Origin: Stenotrophomonas lactitubi
GTDB lineage: Bacteria; Pseudomonadota; Gammaproteobacteria; Xanthomonadales; Xanthomonadaceae
DNA: 64,000 nucleotides
Reading direction: 5' to 3'
NCBI RefSeq assembly: GCF_002803515.1
Contig: NZ_PHQX01000001.1
Coordinates: forward strand, 1,488,001 to 1,552,000
This document shows, one piece after another, positions 24,054 through 32,336 of this stretch. Every line of letters starts with the position of its first letter. Positions within the stretch are counted from its first letter, which is position 1. A program made the position numbers and the translations under genes. The notes beneath the pieces are model-generated. The model saw only the letters and a program-made list of their open reading frames with translations, ran no database searches and was not told the origin of the DNA.

Positions 24054-25274
24054 ATGAGCGGAGATACCTCGGTAGCGCCGGGCCATGCCCGGCGGAATTC
24101 GCCGGCAACGGGCGTACTGCCCGAGATCGCGGCACGTGCCGACGAGGCCATCGCGATCCGCCATGACCTGCACCAGCACCCGGAACTGGCCTTCGAAGAA
24201 CACCGCACCAGTGCCCGCGTGGCGGAACTGCTGCAGCAATGGGGCTACGCGGTCAGCACCGGCATCGGTGGCACCGGCGTGGTCGGTACGCTGCAGCGCG
24301 GGCAGGGCAGTCGCCGGTTGGGCCTGCGCGCCGACATCGATGCGCTGCCGATCCATGAAGAATCCGGGTTGGCCTATGCCAGCCAGCGCGAAGGCCTGAT
24401 GCACGCCTGCGGCCACGATGGCCACACCGCCATCCTGCTCTCGGCCGCCCACTACCTGGCACACCACGGCCGATTCGATGGCACGTTGCAGCTGGTGTTC
24501 CAGCCGGCCGAGGAAACCGGGTCAGGTGCTTCGAAGATGATCGCCGATGGCCTGTTCGAGCGCTTCCCGGTCGATGCCATCTATGGCCTGCACAACTGGC
24601 CGGGCGTTCCAGTAGGGCACTTCGGCTTCGTCGACGGACCGGCGATGGCTTCGGTGGACTGGGCGCGGCTGCGGGTGATCGGCAAGGGTGGCCACGGCGC
24701 CGAGCCGCAGGGCAGCGTCGACCCGATCCTGGCCGCTGCACACATCATCACCGCGCTGCAGAGCGTGGTGTCGCGCAATGTCGATCCGCGGCAGATGGGC
24801 GTGGTCACCGTCGGTTCGATCCATGGTGGGCAGGCCGCCAACGTGATTCCCGATGTGGTCGAGCTGAAGTTGACCGTGCGTGCGTACCTGCCGGAGGTGC
24901 GCGATACCCTGCGCCGACGGGTCACCGACATTGCCGAGCAGACCGCCGCTGCGTTTGGCGCGCGTGCCGAGATCGAATTCCCGCGCGGCTTCCCCAGCGT
25001 AATCAATCATCCGGAGCAGACGGCTTACATCCGCGAGGTGGCGGTGCAGGGCTTCGGCGCCGGGCAGGTGGTGGAGGCCTTCGCACCGCGTACCGCCAGT
25101 GAGGACTTCGCCTTCCTGCTGCAGGCGCGGCCGGGCAGTTTCGTGTTCGTCGGTAACGGCGACAGCGCGCCGCTGCACAGCCCGCGCTATGTGTTCAATG
25201 ATGCGGCCATCGCCCCCGCGGCCAGTCTGTGGGCGCGTTTGGCCGAGCACTACCTGGTGGAGGACGTGGCATGA
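24054..25274 (+). CDS. M20-family amidohydrolase (hippurate hydrolase/N-deacetylase type)
   Basis: A 406-residue metal-dependent amidohydrolase. Metal-ligand motifs are HACGHDGHT (117-125) and PAEE (151-154), with GLHNWP (178-183) and RADIDALP (92-99). It is closest in type to Bacillus YtnL/YxeP, which remove the acetyl group in S-alkyl-cysteine salvage. The first 16 or so codons include a SMAG repeat (24072-24093 encodes residues 7-14), so the N-terminal tail is repeat-derived; conserved sequence begins near residue 24. It starts 4 bp after the previous gene and overlaps the GNAT gene by 4 bp. Confidence 0.92.
   Translation: MSGDTSVAPGHARRNSPATGVLPEIAARADEAIAIRHDLHQHPELAFEEHRTSARVAELLQQWGYAVSTGIGGTGVVGTLQRGQGSRRLGLRADIDALPIHEESGLAYASQREGLMHACGHDGHTAILLSAAHYLAHHGRFDGTLQLVFQPAEETGSGASKMIADGLFERFPVDAIYGLHNWPGVPVGHFGFVDGPAMASVDWARLRVIGKGGHGAEPQGSVDPILAAAHIITALQSVVSRNVDPRQMGVVTVGSIHGGQAANVIPDVVELKLTVRAYLPEVRDTLRRRVTDIAEQTAAAFGARAEIEFPRGFPSVINHPEQTAYIREVAVQGFGAGQVVEAFAPRTASEDFAFLLQARPGSFVFVGNGDSAPLHSPRYVFNDAAIAPAASLWARLAEHYLVEDVA
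24072..24093. repeat. SMAG repeat inside the M20 hydrolase coding sequence
   Basis: GTAGCGCCGGGCCATGCCCGGC, a perfect GTAG-headed element, lies 18 nt inside the open reading frame and is translated as VAPGHARR. No stop or frameshift results. A start codon downstream of the element that preserves the enzyme is not apparent, since conserved residues begin soon after. Confidence 0.92.
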
Positions 25275-25831
25275 GCGTGCGGTACGACAACGATCGCTTC
25301 CTGTACACCGCGGTGGATGACCCGCTGGCGCGGCCGTTGTTTGATGGTCTGGAACAGGAATACGACAACCGCTATGCAGACGTGCGCCGGCGCATTGGTG
25401 GCAGCGCCCGAGAAGAGCTGCAGCGCTATCCTGCGGAGGCCTTCGCGGCCCCGGTGGGTGCGTTCGTGCTGCTGCTGCGCGACGGCGTGGCAATCTCCGG
25501 CGGCGCGTTCATGCCGCATCGCGATGAGGATACCGCCGAATTCAAACGCATCTGGACGCTGCCCGGTCTGCGCCGGCAGGGCATCGCCCGCCGCGTACTG
25601 CAGGAACTGGAAGACCAGGCTGCGCGGCAGGGCTATCGACGCGTGTTCCTGACCACCGGCTTCCGCCAGCCGGAGGCGGTCGGCCTGTACCTCAGTCATG
25701 GCTACACCGCGCTGTTCGATCTGGATGCGGATCCGGAAACCATCGCGCATCTGCCGTTCGAAAAACAGCTGGTGCCGCAGCCGCAGCTGGACGTCGCGCC
25801 CGCCATCGCACTGCACGGAGCGGTGGCATGA
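25271..25831 (+). CDS. GNAT-family N-acetyltransferase (candidate S-alkyl-cysteine N-acetyltransferase)
   Basis: A 186-residue GNAT. The acetyl-CoA site is WTLPGLRRQGIARRVLQELE (around residues 98-117), and the C-terminal part GFRQPEAVGLYLSHGYTAL is typical. The order hydrolase-GNAT-ABC importer matches Bacillus ytm/yxe operons, where the GNAT (YtmI/YxeL) acetylates the amino group of the S-modified cysteine before the monooxygenase acts. Its ATG overlaps the M20 stop (ATGA) and its own stop overlaps the ABC gene start, indicating strict co-translation. Confidence 0.88.
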   Translation: MSVRYDNDRFLYTAVDDPLARPLFDGLEQEYDNRYADVRRRIGGSAREELQRYPAEAFAAPVGAFVLLLRDGVAISGGAFMPHRDEDTAEFKRIWTLPGLRRQGIARRVLQELEDQAARQGYRRVFLTTGFRQPEAVGLYLSHGYTALFDLDADPETIAHLPFEKQLVPQPQLDVAPAIALHGAVA

Positions 25832-27570
25832 GCACACCGTCCACCGCTATCGAGGGCATTCCCCGCCAGCCGGCCACGGCGCTGAAGATCGTGCCGGCGC
25901 GGCACCCGCTGCAGGTGATCGGTACGGTGCTGGCACTGGCGCTGATCCTGATCGGGCTGCAGTCGGTGCTGGGCAATCCGCGCTGGGGCTGGGGCACGTT
26001 CGCCGAATGGTTCTTCGCCCGCCCGATACTGGCAGGGCTGGGGCGCACGTTGCTGCTGACCGCGCTCGGTACCGGCCTCGGCTTCGCGCTGGGCACACTG
26101 TTGGCCTTGGCCCGCGTCTCCGGCTCACCGCTGCTGTCGGCGGTGTCGTGGGGCTACGTGTGGCTGTTCCGTTCGATTCCGCTGCTGGTGCTGTTGCTGC
26201 TGCTGAACAACCTGGGCTACCTGTACAGCACCATCGAACTGGGCGTGCCGTTCACCGGCATCAGCCTGTTCTCGTACCCGACCACGCAGTTGATCGGCGT
26301 GTTCACTGCGGCGGTACTCGGCCTCACCTTGAACCAGGCGGCGTTCTCGGCGGAGGTGATCCGTGGCGGCATCCTGTCGGTCGACCACGGCCAGTACGAA
26401 GCGGCCGCAGCGTTGGGCCTGCCGCGCGGCCGACAGGTGCGCCGCATCATCCTGCCGCAGGCGATGCGTTCGATCCTGCCGGCGGCGTTCAACGATGTGA
26501 TCGGGCTGGCCAAGAGCACCTCGGTGGTCTATGTGCTGGCGCTGCCGGAGCTGTTCTACACCGTGCAGGTGATCTACCGCCGCAACCTGGAGGTGGTGCC
26601 GCTGCTGATGGTGGCCACGGTCTGGTACCTGGTGATCCTGACGGTGCTGTCGCTGCTGCAGCGGCGGGTGGAGCAGCGTTTCGCGCGTGGCCAGCTGCAG
26701 CATGAGCGCAACGTGTCGCGGGTACCGTCGACGCCACCGCGCCCGGTGGTGCCGGCCATTGCACGCGTACCCAGCCGAGCGGCTTTTGCCGTGCCGATCG
26801 AGGCGGGCACGGGCGCCGCCGTTTCATTGCAGGGTGTGGGCAAGGCCTTCGGCGAGCAGACGGTGCTGGATGACGTGCACCTGGAACTGAAGGCGGGCAG
26901 CGTGACCGTGCTGATCGGTCCGTCCGGTGCCGGCAAGTCCACGCTGCTGCGGCTGATCAATCATCTTGAACGCGCTGACAGTGGCTTCGTAACGGTGGGC
27001 GGCCAGCTGATCGGCTACCGCCGAGACGGCGACACCTTGTACGAGCTGCCGGAAGGCGAGATCCGCCGTCGCCGCGCCGAAGTCGGCATGGTGTTCCAGG
27101 GCTTCAACCTGTTCCCGCACATGACCGCGCTGGAGAACATCATCGAAGCGCCCATCGCCGTGCGCGGCATTTCGCGTGCACAGGCCGAGCAGCAGGCGCG
27201 CACCCTGCTGGAGCGGGTGGGGTTGGCCGACAAGGCCGATGCCTTCCCGCGCCAGCTGTCCGGTGGCCAGCAGCAGCGCGTGGCCATTGCCCGCGCGCTG
27301 GCGCTGCAGCCGAAGGTGCTGCTGTTCGACGAGCCGACCTCCGCGCTGGACCCGGAGCTGGTGTCGGAGGTGCTGAGCGTGATCGAGGAGCTGGCCAGTT
27401 CCGGCACCACGTTGGTGATCGTCACCCACGAACTGGGCTTCGCCCGGCGTGTGGCCGACCACGTGGTGATGATGGACCAGGGTCGGGTGATCGAGCAGGG
27501 CACGCCGGACGCGCTGTTTGAAAACCCGCGCCAGCAACGCACCGCCGATTTCCTGGCCAAGACCCTGTAA
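25828..27570 (+). CDS. Fused ABC transporter permease-ATPase, polar amino acid type
   Basis: A 580-residue fusion. Residues 25-280 form a HisM-type permease (about five or six membrane segments, with EAA loop EAAAALGLPRGRQVRRIILP from 191). A linker of about 45 residues rich in Pro/Arg follows. Residues 330-580 form the ATPase: Walker A GPSGAGKST (364-372), signature LSGGQQQR (477-484), Walker B LLFDEP (498-503), and THE for the switch histidine. Normally two proteins, these functions are joined, so each transporter would contain two fused chains. With the binding protein at 27589 it should import an amino-acid-like substrate, by context an S-modified cysteine. Confidence 0.93.
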   Translation: MSTPSTAIEGIPRQPATALKIVPARHPLQVIGTVLALALILIGLQSVLGNPRWGWGTFAEWFFARPILAGLGRTLLLTALGTGLGFALGTLLALARVSGSPLLSAVSWGYVWLFRSIPLLVLLLLLNNLGYLYSTIELGVPFTGISLFSYPTTQLIGVFTAAVLGLTLNQAAFSAEVIRGGILSVDHGQYEAAAALGLPRGRQVRRIILPQAMRSILPAAFNDVIGLAKSTSVVYVLALPELFYTVQVIYRRNLEVVPLLMVATVWYLVILTVLSLLQRRVEQRFARGQLQHERNVSRVPSTPPRPVVPAIARVPSRAAFAVPIEAGTGAAVSLQGVGKAFGEQTVLDDVHLELKAGSVTVLIGPSGAGKSTLLRLINHLERADSGFVTVGGQLIGYRRDGDTLYELPEGEIRRRRAEVGMVFQGFNLFPHMTALENIIEAPIAVRGISRAQAEQQARTLLERVGLADKADAFPRQLSGGQQQRVAIARALALQPKVLLFDEPTSALDPELVSEVLSVIEELASSGTTLVIVTHELGFARRVADHVVMMDQGRVIEQGTPDALFENPRQQRTADFLAKTL

Positions 27571-27588
27571 CCCCTTTCGAGAAACCCC

Positions 27589-28563
27589 ATGAGCCCAGCA
27601 TCGCAGCGACGTCCCGCACGCAGCACCCTGTTGATCGTCGGTGTGCTGGTCATCGGCATCGCCGGCATCGTCTACTCACGCGTACGCCAGGGCCCCGATG
27701 GCGTGCCTGTTGCGGCGACATCGCTGGCAGCCAGCAACGCGGAGATACTGAAGGGCACGCCCGATCCGAAGGCGCAGGCACTGATTCCGGCCGGCTACCG
27801 TTTCGTCACCCCGGGTGCCTTCACCATCGCCACCCATCCCGGCCAGCTGCCGTTGGCCGACTACGGTGCCGACAGCAAGGAAGTGGTGGGCGTGGAGCCC
27901 GATATCGCACGATTGATCGCAGACGGCCTCGGCCTGAAGCTGGTGGTGGTGCCGGTGGCCTGGGCCGACTGGCCGCTGGGGCTGGAATCGGGCAAGTACG
28001 ATGCGGTGCTGTCGAACGTGACGGTCACCGAAGAGCGCAAGAAGAAGTTCGATTTCTCCAGCTACCGTTTCGACCTGCTGGGCATCTACACCCGCACCGA
28101 TGGACCGATCCAGAAGATCGCCACGCCCGCCGACGTGGCCGGGCTGAAAGTGGTTGTGGGCGCCAGCACCAACCAGGACCAGATCCTGCGCCAATGGGAC
28201 AAGCAGAACATCGCCGCGGGCCTGAAACCGGTGGAGTACCAGTACTTCGATGACGCAGTGATCGGGCGGCTGGCGGTGATCACCGGTCGCGCGGATGTAT
28301 CGTTCGAGCCGAATGCCACCGGTGCCTATTCGGCACGCGATGGCAAGGTGCGCCGGGTCGGCCTGTTCCCGGGCGGCTGGCCGGATGCGGCGGCGATCTC
28401 GGTGACCACCCGCAAGGGCAGCGGTCTGGCCGATGCAGTGACCCAGGCCCTGAACACGCAGATCAGCAGCGGTACCTACGCGAAGGTGTTGGCACGCTGG
28501 AACGTGGCCGAAGAAGCGGTGCCGCAGTCGCAGACCAATCCGCCGGGGCTGCCGGGGTTCTAG
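27589..28563 (+). CDS. Amino-acid ABC transporter substrate-binding protein, membrane-anchored
   Basis: A 324-residue family 3 type solute-binding protein: FTIATHPGQLPLADYGADSK, VGVEPDIARLIADGLGLKLV, WPLGLESGKYDAVLSNVTVT, then TPADVAGLKVVVGASTNQDQ. The N-terminus (STLLIVGVLVIGIAGIVYSR) is a hydrophobic helix without a clear cleavage site or lipobox. The protein is therefore probably tethered to the inner membrane with its domain in the periplasm. It follows the fused ABC gene by 18 bp and ends the cluster; a run of REP repeats follows. Confidence 0.92.
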   Translation: MSPASQRRPARSTLLIVGVLVIGIAGIVYSRVRQGPDGVPVAATSLAASNAEILKGTPDPKAQALIPAGYRFVTPGAFTIATHPGQLPLADYGADSKEVVGVEPDIARLIADGLGLKLVVVPVAWADWPLGLESGKYDAVLSNVTVTEERKKKFDFSSYRFDLLGIYTRTDGPIQKIATPADVAGLKVVVGASTNQDQILRQWDKQNIAAGLKPVEYQYFDDAVIGRLAVITGRADVSFEPNATGAYSARDGKVRRVGLFPGGWPDAAAISVTTRKGSGLADAVTQALNTQISSGTYAKVLARWNVAEEAVPQSQTNPPGLPGF

Positions 28564-28575
28564 CGATGCCGCTTG

Positions 28576-28703
28576 GTAGGCGTCGAGCTTGCTCGACGGA
28601 AGGCATGCCGACCAAGGTCGGCCTCTACCGGAGGGCGTGCCAACCAACGGTTGGCACCCACCGGAATGCGAGGCGGGACATGCCGACCAAGGTCGGCCTC
28701 TAC
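28576..28703. repeat. Cluster of four REP palindromes of different classes
   Basis: Four hairpin elements lie in a row: GTAGGCGTCGAGC...GACGG (28576-28599), GCCGACCAAGGTCGGCCTCTAC (28607-28628), GTGCCAACCAACGG...CAC (28637-28661), and a second copy of the 28607 element (28682-28703). They separate the end of the transport cluster from the convergent Imm1-like gene. Confidence 0.88.
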
Positions 28704-28708
28704 CGGGG

Positions 28709-29080
28709 TCAGGACTGCCAATCAATGTGTTCCGGACGGGCGCCTGCATTGCCGTGAAAGAAACTGATCGCGGCAAAGCACGCTTCGACGTCGATGCACC
28801 ATGCCAGCGGATATCCATCCACCTGGCCGTTGTCGAGCCGGAAATAGGCGTTGCCGGCGCGATGTTCGTTTCCGCAGGAATGGAAGCCGCCGTCGCCCGG
28901 CTCGTGCAGGTACATCAGCCACGCGTGTTCCGCATTGCGCAGCATGCGCAGCGTTGGCCCATCGGGCACCGATGCCCACAGCTCGAACTGGGGCATCGAT
29001 GCGGCCAGCGCCAGTGCGCTGGCCAGCTGTTCGTCGGTCGTGGCGGCAACCGGGCCGCCATTGAGTAGAAGTTCGATCAC
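28709..29080 (-). CDS. Imm1-like immunity protein
   Basis: A 123-residue acidic protein whose end pattern (AISFFHGNAGARPEHIDWQS), central LWASVPDGPTLRMLRNAEHA and QVDGYPLAWCIDVEACFAAI resemble the Imm1 family of immunity proteins, which neutralise secreted toxins of polymorphic toxin systems. No cognate toxin gene is visible beside it. The GTG at 29080 is chosen because AGGA lies 6 nt upstream; the long frame beyond it is the shadow of the glycosidase. It is 22 bp downstream of the glycosidase stop and could be co-transcribed with it. Confidence 0.6.
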   Translation of the reverse strand: MIELLLNGGPVAATTDEQLASALALAASMPQFELWASVPDGPTLRMLRNAEHAWLMYLHEPGDGGFHSCGNEHRAGNAYFRLDNGQVDGYPLAWCIDVEACFAAISFFHGNAGARPEHIDWQS

Positions 29081-29102
29081 TTCGGTTCCTGCAGGGGCGT
29101 CA

Positions 29103-32100
29103 TTACCAGCGTGCCTCAAGCATACGGAACGGGCCATCGAGCAGCACCCCGTCCTTGTCGAAGTTCTGTACCGATCGCCCATCGACGCGCACGTCCTTCG
29201 GCAGGGTGCGGCTCGGCCACCACACACGTACCGGGCTGCCCTTGCGCAGTCCCTTGCCGAGCGAGACCTGCAGCGTTCCATCGCGTTGGCGCGCCTGCAT
29301 CTGCAGGGTGCCATAGGCAGTGGGCAGGCGGTCCACGGCCAGGCCTTCACCGGCCACCCAGGAAGGCGGCGTGCCCGGCAGCAGCGACAGCGCATCATCG
29401 TCCTCGCGCATCAGCATGCCGAACAGGGTGCGGCCGTATTCGGCGCCGATCCAGGTGTGCGGCATGTCGCCCAGATAGCGTGGGAAACGCAACCGCGAAT
29501 GCACGACCTCGGCCAGCACCTGCCACTCCAGCGGCCTGCGATCGTGCAGCAGGCCCTGCAGCAGTTCGTCGGCCGCTTCAGGCTGGCCCAGGTGCACGTA
29601 GCTCAGCACGTTGCGGATTTCATACGGCGTGTAGGCATACAGCGCACCGGGCTGGTTGCGCTTGCGCACATCGTCCAGGTAGCGGGCGAAGGTGGTGCGC
29701 AGGGCCTCGGCGGGCAGCACGCTCTGCGCACCGGTCGGGTCGAGTGCGATCGACACACCGGTCGGGTCGCCGTCGCCCAGGTCGGCCGATGATGGAATGA
29801 AGTCGATGCCCTTCCATGCCATGGTTGCGCGGATCGACGCATGCAGTGCGTCATACAACGCCTTGTACTGTTCGCGCGCCCACTTCGCGGTTTCGTGGTC
29901 GCCCAGTGACTCGGCCAGCCACGCGCCGTCATGCCAGCCCTTCAGACCCCAGTAGTCGTCCCAGTAGCTGTGGGTGGGCGAGGGGTAGCCCTCGTGGCTG
30001 ATCGACGGCGCAAGAATGCCGGCGAAGCGCTCCGGTGCAGGCTGGTCGGCCATGTAACCCGGCACCAGCGTGCGTTCGCGCAGTTCCTGCAGGAAGCGCA
30101 GCGCGGCCTTCACCTTGGGCAGATAGGCACGTACGCTTTCGGGCCCGCCATCCAGCCGTGCGACGTCGGCCACCAGGGTGACGTACTGGCCTTGGCTGTC
30201 GTACTCGATGTCCGAGCCGAAGCCGGTATTGACGCTGCCATCGTCGTTGAGGATGGGCGACACCAGGCCGTTGCCGTGCACGCCATGTTCGCTGTACCAG
30301 GCCAGGTAGTCGCGCGCGACCTTGGCTTCGCCCATGCGCAGCAGCACGGCCGAGGTGGCCATGCCGTCGCGGATGAAGGAACGGTTGTAGTTGCGTGGGC
30401 CGGGCTGCATCGCCGGGCCGGTCTGGTTGATCAGCATGTACGCGGCCTGCGCGCGCAGCATGTCCACCAGCGACGGATCGGGCAGGCGCAGGCCGACCTG
30501 GCCCAGGCGTGCCTGCCAATCGGCGGAGGCACGGCTGGCCAGCGTGTCGAAGGCCTTGTCGCCATCGCGCGGCAACGATGTGAGGTCGAGGGTCGGTGCT
30601 TGCGGCAGCACGCCATTGGCATCGGCGGTGGCGGTGCCAAGTGGGAAGGCCACCACCACCGCATCGCTGGCACCGGGGGCCAGGCTGACGCGATAGCTCA
30701 ACGCCGCCGCTGCCAGGCCTGCGCCGTCGCTTGCCTGCTGTGCGGCAGGCAGTTGCCCGCTGGCGATGGCCGACGTGATCTCGGTGTCGCCTTCGTTGCC
30801 GAAGGGCGCGGCGCCGGCGGCATCCACCGCAGTGAGTGACTGCAGCAGCGTGCGGCCATTGACGCGCACGGCGTTGCCTGCAACGGCCACCTCGCGGATC
30901 GGCGACAGCCCGCCGTTCTGCCACGGCGGGTTCATCTGCATCGGTCGCACTGCGAGGGTCAGCGTGCCTTCGATCGCCGTGCTGCCGGTGTTGCGCAGGC
31001 GATGGCGCACGAAGGTGACCGGTTGCCCGTCGCGCTCGATGGCGAAGGCTTCGCTGCGTAGTTCCAGCCCCGGTTGCGGCGACCAGGTGGCCGATGGCAT
31101 CGGCTTCCAGCCATCGCGAAGGGCGTGCTGCACGGGGTGTTCGGCGGCACCCGCCGCGCGGCCATCGGCACTGCGCCAGATCGGCTGCACCAGCGGCGCA
31201 CCCTTGTAGGCCTCGATGTTGCCGTACTCGTCGAAGATCGATTTCTGCCGGCCCGCGTGCACACCCACCGCGGTCCAGTAGGTCTGCTGCATGTGCAGCG
31301 ACGCGGGGAACAAGGCGCGCTGCGCGCCGCTGGCGGCGATCTGGTAGCGCTTCATCGGCGTCATCACCGCCTTCGGGCCGAGCAGGCGGAGGCGCTTGAT
31401 CTGCGGTGCATCGCCTTCCACGGTCAGCCGCAGCGCCTGCAGATCGAGCGGGGCGTCGGCCGCCAGCCAACTCTGCTGCCGGCTCGCTGCCTGCGCATCG
31501 CGCGCCAGTTCGTGCCAGTGGCCCTTCGCATCCTGTGCCTGCAGGCGTGCAGCGCCGTGCACGTTGGCCCAGTCCACCGCCAGCCCGGTGCTCGGCTGCG
31601 CACGGGGCAGGGTGATGTCGAGCATGTGGATGCCGCCCTTGCCAGCGGGGATGGCAACCGAGCCGCCGCCCTGCCACAACGCAGCAGACTGGGCGGCATC
31701 CAGCCCGGTTATCCGTGCAGTGAGCGCGGTGTCGAGCGGTTCCATTTCGAAGATGGAGACGCCCCAGTCGGAGGTGCGCTGCGGGCTGGCCAGGCGCAGG
31801 TAGCGGGCCTGGCGCGGTGCAAAGTACAGGGTCTCGATACCGCCCAGTGAATCGGCCATGACGTAGGCGGTCTGCCACTGCTTGCCATCGAGGGAGGTCT
31901 GCAGTGAATAGCCTTCGGGGTTGGAAACGTCCCAGGTGAGGCGGGTACCGGCCAGCATTGCCGGTTTGCCGAGATCGATCTGGAACCAGTGGCCGGGACT
32001 GAACGCGCCACCGGTCACCGTCTTCGGATCGTTGTCGATCAGGTGGCTGATCGCCATCGCCGGAACCTGCTGCGATGACGCGCTGGCCTGCCATTGCGCA

Positions 32101-32222
32101 CGAGGTGGCAGGTTCTGTGCGCTTACGGCTGCAGCCAGTGCGAGGGTCGGCAGCAGCAGGGCCAGGGCAAGGCGCCGGTTCGGCGGGCAGGGAGCGGTCC
32201 AGCGGTCGGCGCACAACGTCAT
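29103..32222 (-). CDS. Secreted glycosidase-like protein with F5/8 type C (discoidin) domain
   Basis: A 1,039-residue exported protein with signal peptide (cleavage after VSA, near residue 35). An F5/8C-type carbohydrate-binding domain follows at about 40-165 (ISHLIDNDPKTVTGGAFSPG, WFQIDLGKPAMLAGTRLTWD). A C-terminal alpha/alpha six-hairpin barrel is recognisable by NYNRSFIRDGMATSAVLLRM, SYWDDYWGLKGWHDGAWLAE and MPHTWIGAEYGRTLFG. The fold fits a glycoside hydrolase, but the substrate is not identifiable. GAGG lies 8 nt before the ATG. A perfect LacI-type palindrome 57 bp upstream suggests sugar-responsive repression. No LacI gene or transporter is adjacent. Confidence 0.85.
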   Translation of the reverse strand: MTLCADRWTAPCPPNRRLALALLLPTLALAAAVSAQNLPPRAQWQASASSQQVPAMAISHLIDNDPKTVTGGAFSPGHWFQIDLGKPAMLAGTRLTWDVSNPEGYSLQTSLDGKQWQTAYVMADSLGGIETLYFAPRQARYLRLASPQRTSDWGVSIFEMEPLDTALTARITGLDAAQSAALWQGGGSVAIPAGKGGIHMLDITLPRAQPSTGLAVDWANVHGAARLQAQDAKGHWHELARDAQAASRQQSWLAADAPLDLQALRLTVEGDAPQIKRLRLLGPKAVMTPMKRYQIAASGAQRALFPASLHMQQTYWTAVGVHAGRQKSIFDEYGNIEAYKGAPLVQPIWRSADGRAAGAAEHPVQHALRDGWKPMPSATWSPQPGLELRSEAFAIERDGQPVTFVRHRLRNTGSTAIEGTLTLAVRPMQMNPPWQNGGLSPIREVAVAGNAVRVNGRTLLQSLTAVDAAGAAPFGNEGDTEITSAIASGQLPAAQQASDGAGLAAAALSYRVSLAPGASDAVVVAFPLGTATADANGVLPQAPTLDLTSLPRDGDKAFDTLASRASADWQARLGQVGLRLPDPSLVDMLRAQAAYMLINQTGPAMQPGPRNYNRSFIRDGMATSAVLLRMGEAKVARDYLAWYSEHGVHGNGLVSPILNDDGSVNTGFGSDIEYDSQGQYVTLVADVARLDGGPESVRAYLPKVKAALRFLQELRERTLVPGYMADQPAPERFAGILAPSISHEGYPSPTHSYWDDYWGLKGWHDGAWLAESLGDHETAKWAREQYKALYDALHASIRATMAWKGIDFIPSSADLGDGDPTGVSIALDPTGAQSVLPAEALRTTFARYLDDVRKRNQPGALYAYTPYEIRNVLSYVHLGQPEAADELLQGLLHDRRPLEWQVLAEVVHSRLRFPRYLGDMPHTWIGAEYGRTLFGMLMREDDDALSLLPGTPPSWVAGEGLAVDRLPTAYGTLQMQARQRDGTLQVSLGKGLRKGSPVRVWWPSRTLPKDVRVDGRSVQNFDKDGVLLDGPFRMLEARW

Positions 32223-32278
32223 TGCGAAGGCCTCACATCAGCAGGGCCCGGGAACGGGCGGGCCTACGCTAGCAAGGG

Positions 32279-32294
32279 ATGTAACCGGTTACAT
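32279..32294. promoter_or_regulatory. LacI-type operator upstream of the glycosidase
   Basis: ATGTAACCGGTTACAT is a perfect 16-bp palindrome with the central CG typical of LacI/GalR sites. It lies between the LysR stop (32337) and the glycosidase start (32222). The regulator is not encoded in this window. Confidence 0.72.
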
Positions 32295-32336
32295 GACGCG
32301 TCGCAATATTTCCCGGACATGCTCCAGCCCGACGTT

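Noticed and set aside
22601..24208. Minus-strand open frame of 535 codons
   Set aside because: Antisense to the NtaA-type monooxygenase. It contains no recognisable sequence and has no ribosome site.
28576..28703. CRISPR array
   Set aside because: The repeated units are self-complementary REP elements with irregular spacing and unequal cores, and no cas gene is present.
29929..32214. Open frame of 761 codons on the minus strand
   Set aside because: It is the same strand but a different frame from the glycosidase. It is Arg/Pro-rich without motifs, while the glycosidase frame has a signal peptide and domains.
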